A stretch of DNA of 64,000 nucleotides from Aldehydirespirator sp965204875. GTDB lineage: Bacteria; Actinomycetota; Acidimicrobiia; Acidimicrobiales; Aldehydirespiratoraceae. The DNA lies in contig OZ242020.1 in assembly GCA_965204875.1 (NCBI GenBank), positions 2,542,001 to 2,606,000 of the forward strand. The letters run 5' to 3'. This document shows positions 1 through 14,214 of this stretch, one piece after another; position 1 is the first letter of the stretch, and every line of letters begins with the position of its first letter. The notes under the pieces were generated by a model, which was not told where the DNA came from, ran no database searches, and worked only from the letters and a program-made list of their open reading frames with translations. Made by a program: the position numbers and the translations under genes.

Positions 1-423
1 GTCGGGGAGCTGGTCTTCGGCCGCATCACCAAGCTGGTGCCCTTCGGCTCGTTCGTCCAGGTGGGCGACGGCATCGAGGGCCTGGTGCACATCTCGGAGA
101 TGTCGGCGCACCATATTGACGTGCCCGAGCAGGTGGTGACCCCCGGCGAGGAGCTGTGGGTGAAGATCATCGATCTCGACCTGCAGCGGCGCCGCATCAG
201 CCTCTCGATCAAGCAGGCCGCCGAGGGCGGCGTGGTGGCCGCCGAGTATCAGGAGCACTTCGGCGACCACGCCTACGACGAGGAGGGAAACTACATCGGC
301 ACCGCGGGATCCGAGGGCCAGGCCGCCTGGGAGGACTACTTCGCGCAGGACTCCGACGAGGGTGAGGCCGGCCCCGAGCCCGAGGAGGAGCCGCTCGCTG
401 ACGGCGAGGAGCGAATCGCCTGA
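1..423 (+). CDS. rpsA: 30S ribosomal protein S1, C-terminal end (partial)
   Basis: The frame is open from the first base, so the gene begins outside the window. The first ~70 residues form an S1 RNA-binding domain with the family's typical string (GRITKLVPFGSFVQV, then GIEGLVHISEMS and a closing RRRISLSIKQA). This is followed by a ~60-residue acidic tail rich in Glu and Asp, as is usual for actinobacterial S1. S1 helps bring mRNA to the 30S subunit. The stop codon TGA at 421-423 overlaps the proposed CTG start of coaE, so the two genes are probably translationally coupled. Confidence 0.93.
   Translation, partial: VGELVFGRITKLVPFGSFVQVGDGIEGLVHISEMSAHHIDVPEQVVTPGEELWVKIIDLDLQRRRISLSIKQAAEGGVVAAEYQEHFGDHAYDEEGNYIGTAGSEGQAAWEDYFAQDSDEGEAGPEPEEEPLADGEERIA
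406..411 (+). promoter_or_regulatory. ribosome binding site that fixes the coaE CTG start
   Basis: GAGGAG placed 8 nt before CTG 420, inside the rpsA tail. It is the main evidence for initiation at a CTG codon. Confidence 0.7.
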
Positions 424-1040
424 CTGAGATCGGGCTGACCGGGGGGATCGGCTCGGGCAAGTCGACGGTTGCCGAGGGGCTGAGAGAGCGGGGCGCGGTC
501 CTCATCGATGCCGACGGGATCGTCCGGGAGCTGCAGCGGCCGGGCGAGCCGGTGTTCGAGGCGATGGTTCAGCGCTGGGGGCCGCAGATCGTGTCCGCGG
601 ACGGAACCCTCGACCGTGCCGCGGTGGCGGCTCTGGTGTTCAACAGCGAGAGCGAGCTGGCCGCGCTCAACGCCATCGTTCATCCTGCGGTGGGCACCGA
701 GATGGCGGCGCGCCGGGCCTCCGCACTGCAGCGGGATCCAGGCGCGGTGGTGGTGCTCGACATACCCCTGCTGGTGCGCGCCGGGGGCGAGCCGATAGCC
801 GGGCAGTACCGGGACCTGGCCGGGATCGTCGTGGTGGACGCGGATCCGGAGCTGGCCGCGGCGCGCCTGGTCGCCCGGCGGGGCTTCAGCATCGAGGACG
901 CACGCGCTCGCATCGCCAACCAGGCCGATCGCCAGGCGCGCCTGGCGGTGGCCGACTTCGTGATCGACAACAACGGCGGCCTCGAGGATCTCAGAGCCCA
1001 GATCGAGGCCTGCTGGGCCTGGGCACGGGCGCTGGGCTAG
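420..1040 (+). CDS. coaE: dephospho-CoA kinase, CTG start
   Basis: Catalyses the last step of coenzyme A synthesis, phosphorylation of dephospho-CoA. The P-loop GGIGSGKS lies at residues ~7-14 and the length (206 aa) is normal. The only way to include the P-loop is to start at CTG 420: the frame has a stop at 399-401, no ATG, GTG or TTG lies between, and the next GTG (552) removes the P-loop. A strong ribosome site GAGGAG (406-411) stands 8 nt before the CTG. The start overlaps the rpsA stop as CTGA, the usual ATGA coupling with C in place of A. The last 18 bases of the gene region are repeated 62 bp downstream. Confidence 0.9.
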   Translation: MTEIGLTGGIGSGKSTVAEGLRERGAVLIDADGIVRELQRPGEPVFEAMVQRWGPQIVSADGTLDRAAVAALVFNSESELAALNAIVHPAVGTEMAARRASALQRDPGAVVVLDIPLLVRAGGEPIAGQYRDLAGIVVVDADPELAAARLVARRGFSIEDARARIANQADRQARLAVADFVIDNNGGLEDLRAQIEACWAWARALG

Positions 1041-1105
1041 CGCCGGGCTGGGTCGAGTCGAGCCGGTTCGCATCCCGGGGCCTGGCCCGGGCGCTGGGCT
1101 AGCGC
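1026..1105 (+). repeat. direct repeat duplicating the coaE 3' end
   Basis: The 18 bases at 1026-1043, which include the coaE stop, recur exactly at 1088-1105 (CGGGCGCTGGGCTAGCGC), a spacing of 62 bp. It is one of many gene-end duplications in the window. Confidence 0.85.
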
Positions 1106-1120
1106 GAGCGGCTGCGTGGG

Positions 1121-1126
1121 TACCAT
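1121..1126 (+). promoter_or_regulatory. putative -10 box for leaderless uvrB
   Basis: TACCAT ends 8 nt before the uvrB ATG. No Shine-Dalgarno sequence is present, so transcription probably starts at or next to the start codon. Confidence 0.45.
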
Positions 1127-1134
1127 CGGGGGCG

Positions 1135-3222
<2,088 letters not shown>

Positions 3223-3350
3223 TCTGAGGAGGCACCGCGCCGGGCAGATGCCGTGCAGCCACGAGGGGCGCATGCTTCACCGTTGCTGGATGCGGGGTGA
3301 TGCACGGCTGAGAGCATCGTGCCGGGCAGTTCACCGGCGACGGCCGCAGG

Positions 3351-3364
3351 CGAACATCTGTTCG
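3351..3364. promoter_or_regulatory. LexA-type SOS box upstream of uvrA
   Basis: CGAACATCTGTTCG has the CGAAC-N4-GTTCG form of the Gram-positive/actinobacterial LexA operator, with fully complementary CGAAC/GTTCG arms. Its centre is about 41 bp before the uvrA start and it overlaps the likely promoter. DNA-damage induction of uvrA is inferred; no lexA gene is in the window. Confidence 0.75.
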
Positions 3365-3386
3365 CGAGTTGGTGGGGGCGGGACGG

Positions 3387-3392
3387 TAGAGT
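3387..3392 (+). promoter_or_regulatory. putative -10 box for leaderless uvrA
   Basis: TAGAGT ends 6 nt before the GTG start of uvrA, with no Shine-Dalgarno sequence between. The SOS box lies just upstream, where LexA would block polymerase. Confidence 0.45.
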
Positions 3393-3398
3393 AGCGCC

Positions 3399-6341
<2,943 letters not shown>

Positions 6342-6378
6342 GCGGGCCCGCCGCCGTGGGGTCCGGCACGGGGGCGCG

Positions 6379-8250
6379 GTGCTGACAAGGCCCCCGGCCG
6401 GGTCAATCCCCGACGCGCCCGGGTCCTACCAGTTCCTCGACGCCGAGGGCCGGGTCATATACGTGGGCAAGGCCAAGAGCCTGCGCTCGCGCCTCAACAA
6501 CTACTTCGGCGCCGGCCTGCCGCTGCGCACCCGCCAGATGGTGGAGTCCGCCGCCTCGCTGGAGTGGATCCAGGTGGCCAACGAGGTCGAGGCGCTGATG
6601 CTGGAGTTCTCGCTGATCCAGCGCCACCGTCCCCGCTTCAACGTGCGCTACACCGACGACAAGTCCTACCCGTTCCTGTGCGTCACGATGCTCGACGAGT
6701 GGCCCAGGGCGATGGTCATGCGGGGGCGGCGGCGCAAGGGCAACCGCTACTTCGGGCCCTACGCCCACGTCTACGCCATCCGCGAGACGCTCGACCTGCT
6801 GCTGCGCACCTTCCCGATCCGCACCTGCACCGACGGCAAGTTCAACCGCCACGCCCGCCTCGGCAAGCCGTGCCTGCTCCACCACATCGAGAAGTGCTCG
6901 GCGCCCTGCGTGCAGGAGGTTTCCGGCAGGGACTACGCGGCGATGGTGGAGGAGCTGCTGCGCTTCCTGGAGGGCGACAGCGCTCCGGTCATCGACCGGC
7001 TCGAGGCGGAGATGGCCGATGCCGCCGAGGCGCTGGAGTACGAGCGGGCGGCGCGCCTGAGGGACCGGCTCGCCTCGGTGCGCAAGGCGGTGGAGACCCA
7101 GCAGATGGTCGGCTCGCGCAGCGAGGACTTCGACGTGATCGGCATGGTCGACGATGCGCTGGAGGCCGCGGTGCAGGTCTTCTTCGTGCGCCGGGGGCGG
7201 GTCATGGGACGGCGCGGCTTCGTGGTGGACAGGGCCGAGGACCTGAGCCGTGCCGAGTTGCTGAGCCGGGTGCTCGAGCGCCTCTACTTCGATGACAACC
7301 CGCTGGGCTGGCCCAAGCAGGTGCTCGTGCCCGAGTCGTTGGCGCGGGCCGACCTCTATGAGGAGTGGCTGAGCGAGATGCGCGGCTCTGCCGTGCGGAT
7401 CCGGGTGCCGCAGCGAGGTGACAAGCGGGTGCTGCAGCAGACGGTGACGCGCAACGCCGAGGACTCCTTCACACGCCACCGCCTCAGGCGCAGCACCGAC
7501 CACAACAGCCGCGCCCGGGCGCTCAACGAGCTGCAGGAGCATCTGGGCCTGGCCCGTGCGCCGCTGCGGATCGAGTGCTATGACATGAGCCACCTGGCGG
7601 GGCAGGACTACGTGGGCTCGATGGTGGTGCTCGAGGACGGCCTGCCCAAGAAGGCCGACTATCGCCGCTTCAAGATCCGCACCGTCGAGGGCAACGACGA
7701 CCTCGCGGCCATGCACGAGGTGCTCACCCGGCGTCTGGCCGGCTACCTGGAGCAGAGGGTCCTGCCCCCCGAGCAGCGCGACGGGCGCTTCTCCTACCCG
7801 CCGCAGCTGTTGCTGGTGGACGGCGGCAGGGGCCAGCTGGCCGTGGCGACACGCGTGCTCGGCGAGCTCGGCCTGGCCGCAGAGATACCCGCAGCGGCCC
7901 TGGCCAAGCAGTTCGAGGAGGTGTTCGTGCCCGGGCGGGCCGAGCCGGTGCAGATCCCGCGGCAGTCCGAGGCGCTCTACATGCTGCAGCGCATCCGCGA
8001 CGAGAGCCACCGCTTCGCCGTGTCCTATCACCGCAGCCTGCGCGCCAAGCGCATGACGCGCAGCGCCCTCGACGGCATCGCCGGGCTCGGGCCGGTGCGC
8101 CGCAGCCGCCTGCTGGGGGAGTTCGGCGGGATGCGCGCCCTGCGGCGGGCGGGCCTGGAGGAGCTCAAGGCAATGAGCTGGCTGCCGGATTCGGTGGCCG
8201 AGAACGTCCACGCCGCGCTGCATGGCTCGCCTACGATGGCGGGGGAGTGA
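6379..8250 (+). CDS. uvrC: excinuclease ABC subunit C
   Basis: Nuclease that makes both incisions in nucleotide excision repair, 623 aa, GTG start. The N-terminal GIY-YIG domain reads PDAPGSYQFLDAEGRVIYVGKAKS written as PGSYQFLD then VIYVGKAKSLRSRLNNYF. A UVR helix pair (YERAARLRDRLASVRK) lies near residue 220. The RNase H-like endonuclease region contains IECYDMSHLAG and LLLVDGGRGQL with DGG. The C-terminus has a helix-hairpin-helix (LDGIAGLGPVRRSRLL). It lies 37 bp after uvrA and its stop overlaps the rapZ start as GTGA, so uvrC and rapZ are co-translated. Confidence 0.96.
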   Translation: MLTRPPAGSIPDAPGSYQFLDAEGRVIYVGKAKSLRSRLNNYFGAGLPLRTRQMVESAASLEWIQVANEVEALMLEFSLIQRHRPRFNVRYTDDKSYPFLCVTMLDEWPRAMVMRGRRRKGNRYFGPYAHVYAIRETLDLLLRTFPIRTCTDGKFNRHARLGKPCLLHHIEKCSAPCVQEVSGRDYAAMVEELLRFLEGDSAPVIDRLEAEMADAAEALEYERAARLRDRLASVRKAVETQQMVGSRSEDFDVIGMVDDALEAAVQVFFVRRGRVMGRRGFVVDRAEDLSRAELLSRVLERLYFDDNPLGWPKQVLVPESLARADLYEEWLSEMRGSAVRIRVPQRGDKRVLQQTVTRNAEDSFTRHRLRRSTDHNSRARALNELQEHLGLARAPLRIECYDMSHLAGQDYVGSMVVLEDGLPKKADYRRFKIRTVEGNDDLAAMHEVLTRRLAGYLEQRVLPPEQRDGRFSYPPQLLLVDGGRGQLAVATRVLGELGLAAEIPAAALAKQFEEVFVPGRAEPVQIPRQSEALYMLQRIRDESHRFAVSYHRSLRAKRMTRSALDGIAGLGPVRRSRLLGEFGGMRALRRAGLEELKAMSWLPDSVAENVHAALHGSPTMAGE

Positions 8251-9155
8251 GTTCCTTCGTAGTGATCGCGGGGCTGTCGGGCGCGGGACGCAGCCACGCC
8301 GCCAACAACCTCGAGGATCTCGGCTGGTTCGTCATGGACAACCTGCCGCCGTCGTTGATTCCGAAGGTGGCCGACCTCGCCGGAACGACCGGCACGGGCG
8401 CCGACCGGATCGACCGGCTGGCGCTGGTTGTGGGCACGGGCCGCTACCACGACGAGATCGTCGCCATGACGGATGGGCTTAGAACCGATATTCCGGCACT
8501 GCGGATCCTGTTCCTCGACGCGGCGACCGACGTGCTGGTGCGCCGCTACGAGTCCACCCGCCGCAGGCACCCCTTCGCCGAGGCCGGCGCCGTGGGCTCG
8601 GCGACCCTGACCTCGACCCCGACCCTGGCCGAGGCCATCGAGGCCGAGCGCAGCGCCCTCGAGCCGGTGCGCGCCGTGGCCGACGTGGTGGTCGACACCA
8701 CGAACCTCAACGTGCACCAGCTGCGCGACCGGATCGTGGAGCTGTTCGACACGGCGCAGCAGCGCGCCATGAGCGTGACGGTGGTCTCCTTCGGCTACTC
8801 CCACGGGCTGCCCCTGGATGTGGACATGGTCGTGGACTGCCGGTTCCTGCCGAACCCGCACTGGGTGGAGGAGCTGCGCCCGCTGACCGGCCTCGACGGC
8901 GAGGTCGCCGGCTACCTGATGGCGCAGCCGGTGGCGGCGGAGTTCCTGGCGCGGCTGGAGTCTCTGCTGGAGCTGCTGCTGCCGCGCTTCGTGGACGAGG
9001 GCAAGTCGTATCTGAGCCTGGCCTTCGGCTGCACCGGCGGGCAGCACCGCTCCGTGGTTGTGGCCGAGCACTTCGCCGGCGTGCTGCGGGCCCTCGGCCA
9101 CGAGCCGGCCGTGCTGCACCGCGACCTGCCCACGCGGCCCGGCGCACGCGCCTGA
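8247..9155 (+). CDS. rapZ: RapZ-family nucleotide-binding protein
   Basis: RNase adaptor / nucleotide-binding protein of the RapZ (YvcJ) family, 302 aa with a GTG start overlapping the uvrC stop. The N-terminal P-loop is GLSGAGRS near residue 9, with the Arg in place of the Walker Lys that is common in actinobacterial members. This is followed by LGWFVMDNLP and the C-terminal GCTGGQHRSV segment that binds amino-sugar metabolites in E. coli RapZ. The target in actinobacteria is not established. The usual next genes, yvcK and whiA, are missing; gap follows after 48 bp. Confidence 0.92.
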   Translation: MSSFVVIAGLSGAGRSHAANNLEDLGWFVMDNLPPSLIPKVADLAGTTGTGADRIDRLALVVGTGRYHDEIVAMTDGLRTDIPALRILFLDAATDVLVRRYESTRRRHPFAEAGAVGSATLTSTPTLAEAIEAERSALEPVRAVADVVVDTTNLNVHQLRDRIVELFDTAQQRAMSVTVVSFGYSHGLPLDVDMVVDCRFLPNPHWVEELRPLTGLDGEVAGYLMAQPVAAEFLARLESLLELLLPRFVDEGKSYLSLAFGCTGGQHRSVVVAEHFAGVLRALGHEPAVLHRDLPTRPGARA

Positions 9156-9189
9156 CCGCAGCCCGCGTCGGGCGTCCGCCCGGAGCATC

Positions 9190-9195
9190 TAGCCT
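9190..9195 (+). promoter_or_regulatory. putative -10 box for leaderless gap
   Basis: TAGCCT ends 8 nt before the ATG of gap. No ribosome site is present in the 48-bp spacer, which fits a leaderless transcript for the glycolytic operon. Confidence 0.4.
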
Positions 9196-9203
9196 GGCGC
9201 GCC

Positions 9204-10214
<1,011 letters not shown>

Positions 10215-10216
10215 AG

Positions 10217-11368
10217 TTGCATCCCCTGCCCGGCCTGGAAGATCTCGGATCGCTCAAGGGTCGGTCGGTGCTGGTGCGAGCCGACTTCAACGTCCCGCTG
10301 AAGGCGGGTGCGGGCGGCTCCGAGGCAGAGATAGCCGACGACCTGCGCATCCGTGCCGCGCTGCCCACGCTGCGCTGGCTCTGTCGGCAGGGCGCATCGG
10401 TGACCGCATGCACGCATCTCGGCCGTCCCGGCGGCGGCTATGATGCCCGCTACTCGGTGGCGCCGGTGCGAAGGCGGCTGGCCGAGCTGGCGCCGGGCGT
10501 CGTGCTGCTGGAGAACCTGCGCTTCGATCCGGGCGAGACCGCCAACGATCCCGGCTTCGTCGCCCGTCTGGTCGAGGGTCACGACGCCTATGTGAACGAC
10601 GCTTTCGGCGCGTCGCACCGGGCGCACGCCTCCATCGTCGGCCCGCCCACGCTGCTGCCGTGTGCCGCGGGGCGCCTGCTGGCCCGCGAGGTGGAGGTGC
10701 TGGGCGGGCTGCGCAGCTCGCCGCGGCGTCCCTTCGTGGCCGTGCTGGGCGGGGCCAAGGTGTCGGACAAGCTCGGCGTGATCGCGGCGCTGCTGGAGAT
10801 GGTCGATGCGCTGGTGGTCGGCGGCGCCATGTGCTTCACGTTCCTCAAGGCCCGGGGCCACGGCGTCGGGGCGTCGCTGTGCGAGGACTCGATGGTGGCG
10901 ACCTGCCGCGAGCTGCTGGAGGGCCCCACGCCGATCCATTTGCCCGAGGACCTGACCCTGCTGGGTCCCGCAGGGGTGCTCGGCGAGCCCGGGGCCGGGG
11001 GTGAGGTCCGACAGTGCGGTGTGAACGTCCCCGACGACTGGACGGGCGCAGACATAGGCCCTGGCAGCGCGGCGGCTTTCTGCGACGTGATCCACGATGC
11101 CGCGACGGTGTTCTGGAACGGTCCGATGGGGGTGTTCGAGGATCCCCGCTTCGCGGCGGGCACCCGTGCCGTCGCCGATGCGATGGCGCAGACACGTGCC
11201 TTCACCGTGGTAGGCGGCGGCGACAGCGCGGCGGCGGCCCGGCGCTTCGGCGTAGACGGCGACATGGATCACGTGTCCACCGGCGGGGGAGCGTCGCTGG
11301 AACTGATAGAGAAGGGTGACTTGCCCGGATTGGCAGCCCTGAGAGGAGCTGGTCATGACACTTACTAG
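10217..11368 (+). CDS. pgk: phosphoglycerate kinase, TTG start
   Basis: Transfers phosphate from 1,3-bisphosphoglycerate to ADP. About 383 aa from TTG 10217, which gives the family start (LPGLEDLGSLKGRSVLVRAD, then FNVP). The longer in-frame start at 10154 would read backward into gap and is rejected. Signature motifs are VNDAFGASHRAHAS, LGGAKVSDKLG, FWNGPMGVFE and GGGDSAAAA with a C-terminal STGGGASLELIEKG. The tail is repeated: TCATGACACTTA occurs at 11353 and again at 11369, just after the stop. Confidence 0.95.
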   Translation: MHPLPGLEDLGSLKGRSVLVRADFNVPLKAGAGGSEAEIADDLRIRAALPTLRWLCRQGASVTACTHLGRPGGGYDARYSVAPVRRRLAELAPGVVLLENLRFDPGETANDPGFVARLVEGHDAYVNDAFGASHRAHASIVGPPTLLPCAAGRLLAREVEVLGGLRSSPRRPFVAVLGGAKVSDKLGVIAALLEMVDALVVGGAMCFTFLKARGHGVGASLCEDSMVATCRELLEGPTPIHLPEDLTLLGPAGVLGEPGAGGEVRQCGVNVPDDWTGADIGPGSAAAFCDVIHDAATVFWNGPMGVFEDPRFAAGTRAVADAMAQTRAFTVVGGGDSAAAARRFGVDGDMDHVSTGGGASLELIEKGDLPGLAALRGAGHDTY

Positions 11369-11380
11369 TCATGACACTTA
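11353..11380 (+). repeat. 12-bp duplication across the pgk stop codon
   Basis: TCATGACACTTA occurs at 11353-11364 inside pgk and at 11369-11380 after its stop. The rest of the 232-bp pgk-tpiA spacer shows no convincing gene. Confidence 0.8.
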
Positions 11381-11600
11381 GAGGCGCGGCGCTGCAGGCT
11401 GTGGACGCCGGTGATGACCTCAAGTGCCAAGGAACCCGTGATGGCGCATGTGGAGACGCGGCGGCTCGGCGCGGCGGCCGATGGGGCCGGCCAGGCTGCG
11501 GAGTCGAACGGGGAACATGCCATGCGGGCTAGCCACACCGCCGCTGGCACTGACGGACGAACGGGCTGGCCGGACCGAATAGCCGAACCGGGAGCAAGCG

Positions 11601-12419
11601 ATGCCGCGTAGACGCGCTGCGCGAGAGAGCGGCAAGCCCGGTGGCCGCTTGTCTCTGATCAGCGGCAACTGGAAGATGAACCACAACCATTTCGAGGCGA
11701 TCCAGACCGTGCAGAGGCTGGCATATGCCTTGCGCAGTGACGACTACCGACATGTCGAGGTGTCGGTTCACCCGCCCTTCACCGACCTGCGCTCGGTGCA
11801 GACCGTCCTGGAGGCCGATGGCGTCCCGATCGCGCTGGGCGCCCAGAACTGTCACAGCGAGGATTCGGGGGCTTTCACCGGAGAGGTCTCGGCCGCCATG
11901 CTGGCCAAGCTGAACGTGTCGTATGTGATCGTCGGCCACAGCGAGCGCCGTGCCCTCTTCGGCGAGACCGACGAGATCGTGAACGCAAAGGCCAAGGCGG
12001 TGCTGCGCCACAACATGACGCCGATCGTGTGCGTGGGTGAGACCGCCGAGCAGCGCCTAGCCGGCGAAGCCCAGGAGGTGGTCGCCGCCCAGATTAGAGG
12101 AAGCCTCGACGGCCTGGACAGCGCCGCGGTCGGCGGGCTTGTGGTGGCCTACGAGCCGGTCTGGGCGATCGGCACCGGCGAGACGGCCACTCCAGCCGAC
12201 GCGCAAGAGATGTGCGCATACGTGCGCTCAAAGGTGGCCGAGCGATGGGGGAGCGCCGCAGCCAAGGCGGTTCGCATCCAATACGGAGGCTCGGTCAAAC
12301 CCGCGAACGCCCCTGACCTGATGTCTCAACCCGACATTGACGGCACCCTGGTGGGTGGCGCAAGCCTCGACGCCAGAGACTTCGCCCGAATAGTAAACCA
12401 CCGCCTCTACGAGGTTTAA
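11601..12419 (+). CDS. tpiA: triose-phosphate isomerase
   Basis: Interconverts dihydroxyacetone phosphate and glyceraldehyde 3-phosphate. 272 aa from ATG 11601, which has GGGAG 6 nt upstream. This adds ~16 residues before the family start (LISGNWKMNHN), so TTG 11649 is an alternative. Catalytic Lys is in GNWKMN, His in VIVGHSERR, and Glu in VVAYEPVWAIGTG; the phosphate-binding loop is YGGSVKP. secG normally follows this gene in actinobacteria, but here the next gene is a converging DUF222/HNH protein. Confidence 0.96.
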   Translation: MPRRRAARESGKPGGRLSLISGNWKMNHNHFEAIQTVQRLAYALRSDDYRHVEVSVHPPFTDLRSVQTVLEADGVPIALGAQNCHSEDSGAFTGEVSAAMLAKLNVSYVIVGHSERRALFGETDEIVNAKAKAVLRHNMTPIVCVGETAEQRLAGEAQEVVAAQIRGSLDGLDSAAVGGLVVAYEPVWAIGTGETATPADAQEMCAYVRSKVAERWGSAAAKAVRIQYGGSVKPANAPDLMSQPDIDGTLVGGASLDARDFARIVNHRLYEV

Positions 12420-12537
12420 GTCCTCCGCTGGAGGTCATCTCTTGCTGCCTGCGCCCGGTGCCAGGGTCGTGAGGTGTAGCGCCCGCCCCTGGAGGTCACC
12501 CTATGCCGGCTCCTCGCGTTTGGAGTCAGGGTGAGGG

Positions 12538-12649
12538 GTGAGGGTCAGTTTGTGTGAACAGCGGTGGTTGTTCGGGCGCGCGCCTACACCGCGGTCGCCC
12601 GGCCGGTCACGTGAGGGTCGGTTTGTGTGAACAGCAGTGGTTGTTCGGG
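12538..12649. repeat. 39-bp imperfect direct repeat at the HNH gene end
   Basis: A segment at 12538-12576, outside the gene, matches 12611-12649 inside the 3' end of the DUF222/HNH gene with only a few changes (shared core TTTGTGTGAACAGC). Spacing is 73 bp. The spacer between tpiA and this gene otherwise holds nothing recognisable. Confidence 0.85.
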
Positions 12650-14104
12650 GGCGTGCGCGGGTCCGTGGTGAGTGCTGTCGGGTGGGTGCAGGCTGTGCCG
12701 CCCGTCGGGACGTTTGCGGATCTGCCAGCGGTGATAGTGGATCTTGTTGTGGCAGTCCCAGCAGACGGGTACCATGTTGTCGATCTTGGTGGCACCGCCC
12801 CGTGAGACGGGCACGATGTGATGTATCTGGCACATGTCCGGGTCGGCTGCGCAGTGGAAGCAGCCACCCCACCTGTTGAGCAGCCAACGCCGTTGCTGCT
12901 CGGTGGCAGTGCGTGACGATTTGGTCTGCCAGATGGGTGTGCCCGTGGTGCCATAGACGAAGCCGGTGAGCCGGGCGTTGCAGACAAGTTCTTCGAGCAC
13001 CGCCTCCGGCAGCCGCGCACCGTCGGGAAGTTCCGCGATCAGCTTGCCGGTAGCGGCGTCGACGTGGGCGTTGATGCTGATGTCGGCGACCGACCGACCC
13101 GCACCCGTGCCAGTGACAGTCCCCGCCCCCGATTCCGTGAGTTGATCAGCAGCCTGGCCTGAGCTGGCTGGTTCCGGCGTAGAGCGTCCCGCCGACGAGT
13201 CCGTGCCTGCGCTGTCGTTGCCGCGACCGGTGCCTGTCCTTGTGCCGGTCTGGATGTTGGTGCGCGGACCTGCGCTTGCGCTCCTGCCGCCGGTCGAGCG
13301 AGCCGCGGCGTGTGAGGTGTGGTTGTCGAGGGCGTCGGCCATGCATTGTTTGAAGGAGCGCCGTCCAGCGTTCGACAGTTCGCCACGCCCGCCGCCGCGG
13401 GCAGCAGCTTTCTTGTCGGCTTCGTACATGCGTTCCGCTTCGGCGCGCAGTCGTTTGCCGATGCGCTTGCCGGTCACGGGGTCGAACACGCCGTGGAGTT
13501 GCACGGTGCCGTCATCCGCGTCCCAGATGTGCAGCTTGCGCTTGGCGCGCAGTCGCCGATACTCGCACTCACCGCCATCGTCTTGACGGTCCGCAGCCCA
13601 ACGCCGCGCCTCTCTGGCGAAGTCTTCGGGCCTCAGTGTCTCGGCCTTGGCGAGCAGCTCGGCATCAGCCTCCACCGCCTCAGCGCTCGTCCTCTCCACG
13701 GCTTCGGCCAACCGTCGCGCGTTGGCCTCGGTCACTCGGCCTTGCTCGACCGCGTCGCGTATTGATGGCGCTTCTGCGATCGTCTCGGCGGTCTTGATCT
13801 GCCCACGAGCATCGCGGCGTGACAACCCGGCATTCTCGGCAAGCACGCCGGTTCCGCCATCGCCATGGCGTTCCGTCCTCGAGATGATCGACGCCGCGTT
13901 GGTCTGGAACGCCAGCAGAGCCGCCTTGATGCCTCTAGACACCGTTAGCGCCTCACGCAACTCGGCAGTGTCGAGGCCGCCGCGGTCAGTCATCGCGACC
14001 AACTTCTTGACGTCGGCTTCGGCCCGGCGGGCGGTCTCAATCAGCACGATAGTATTATGCCATACCTCTATGACATTCCACAACCCGCCACGAACATTTT
14101 CCAT
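12584..14104 (-). CDS. DUF222 / HNH endonuclease domain protein
   Basis: About 506 aa from ATG 14104; a GTG at 14155 would add 17 residues. The N-terminal ~250 residues are helical and resemble DUF222. The middle (~residues 260-370) is a low-complexity Gly/Ser/Thr/Arg linker. The C-terminus is an HNH nuclease with zinc-type Cys pairs: FHCAADPDMC, the HH motif in IHHIVPVSRGG, and NMVPVCWDCHNKIHYH. Such proteins occur in many copies in actinobacteria (the mycobacterial 13E12 repeat family) and are often mobile; their substrate is not known. It lies 110 bp downstream of the broken methyltransferase and on the same strand, but no functional link is shown. Confidence 0.85.
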   Translation of the reverse strand: MENVRGGLWNVIEVWHNTIVLIETARRAEADVKKLVAMTDRGGLDTAELREALTVSRGIKAALLAFQTNAASIISRTERHGDGGTGVLAENAGLSRRDARGQIKTAETIAEAPSIRDAVEQGRVTEANARRLAEAVERTSAEAVEADAELLAKAETLRPEDFAREARRWAADRQDDGGECEYRRLRAKRKLHIWDADDGTVQLHGVFDPVTGKRIGKRLRAEAERMYEADKKAAARGGGRGELSNAGRRSFKQCMADALDNHTSHAAARSTGGRSASAGPRTNIQTGTRTGTGRGNDSAGTDSSAGRSTPEPASSGQAADQLTESGAGTVTGTGAGRSVADISINAHVDAATGKLIAELPDGARLPEAVLEELVCNARLTGFVYGTTGTPIWQTKSSRTATEQQRRWLLNRWGGCFHCAADPDMCQIHHIVPVSRGGATKIDNMVPVCWDCHNKIHYHRWQIRKRPDGRHSLHPPDSTHHGPAHAPEQPLLFTQTDPHVTGRATAV

Positions 14105-14214
14105 CCCCGCCAAGCTATCTGAAACATCGAAAGAAACCCGAACGCATCCTGACACAGCAGAGGTCTCGCGTCCCCGGCAGCTTTGTCCAACCTGCGACGT
14201 ATGCCCGGCCCGAG

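Noticed and set aside
11411..11611. 66-aa frame in the pgk-tpiA spacer
   Set aside because: No ribosome site or family resemblance; it overlaps the tpiA start and has random composition.
12538..12649. Possible CRISPR or attachment-site repeat
   Set aside because: Only two copies, no regular spacers, no cas genes or integrase; it belongs to the gene-end duplications found across the window.
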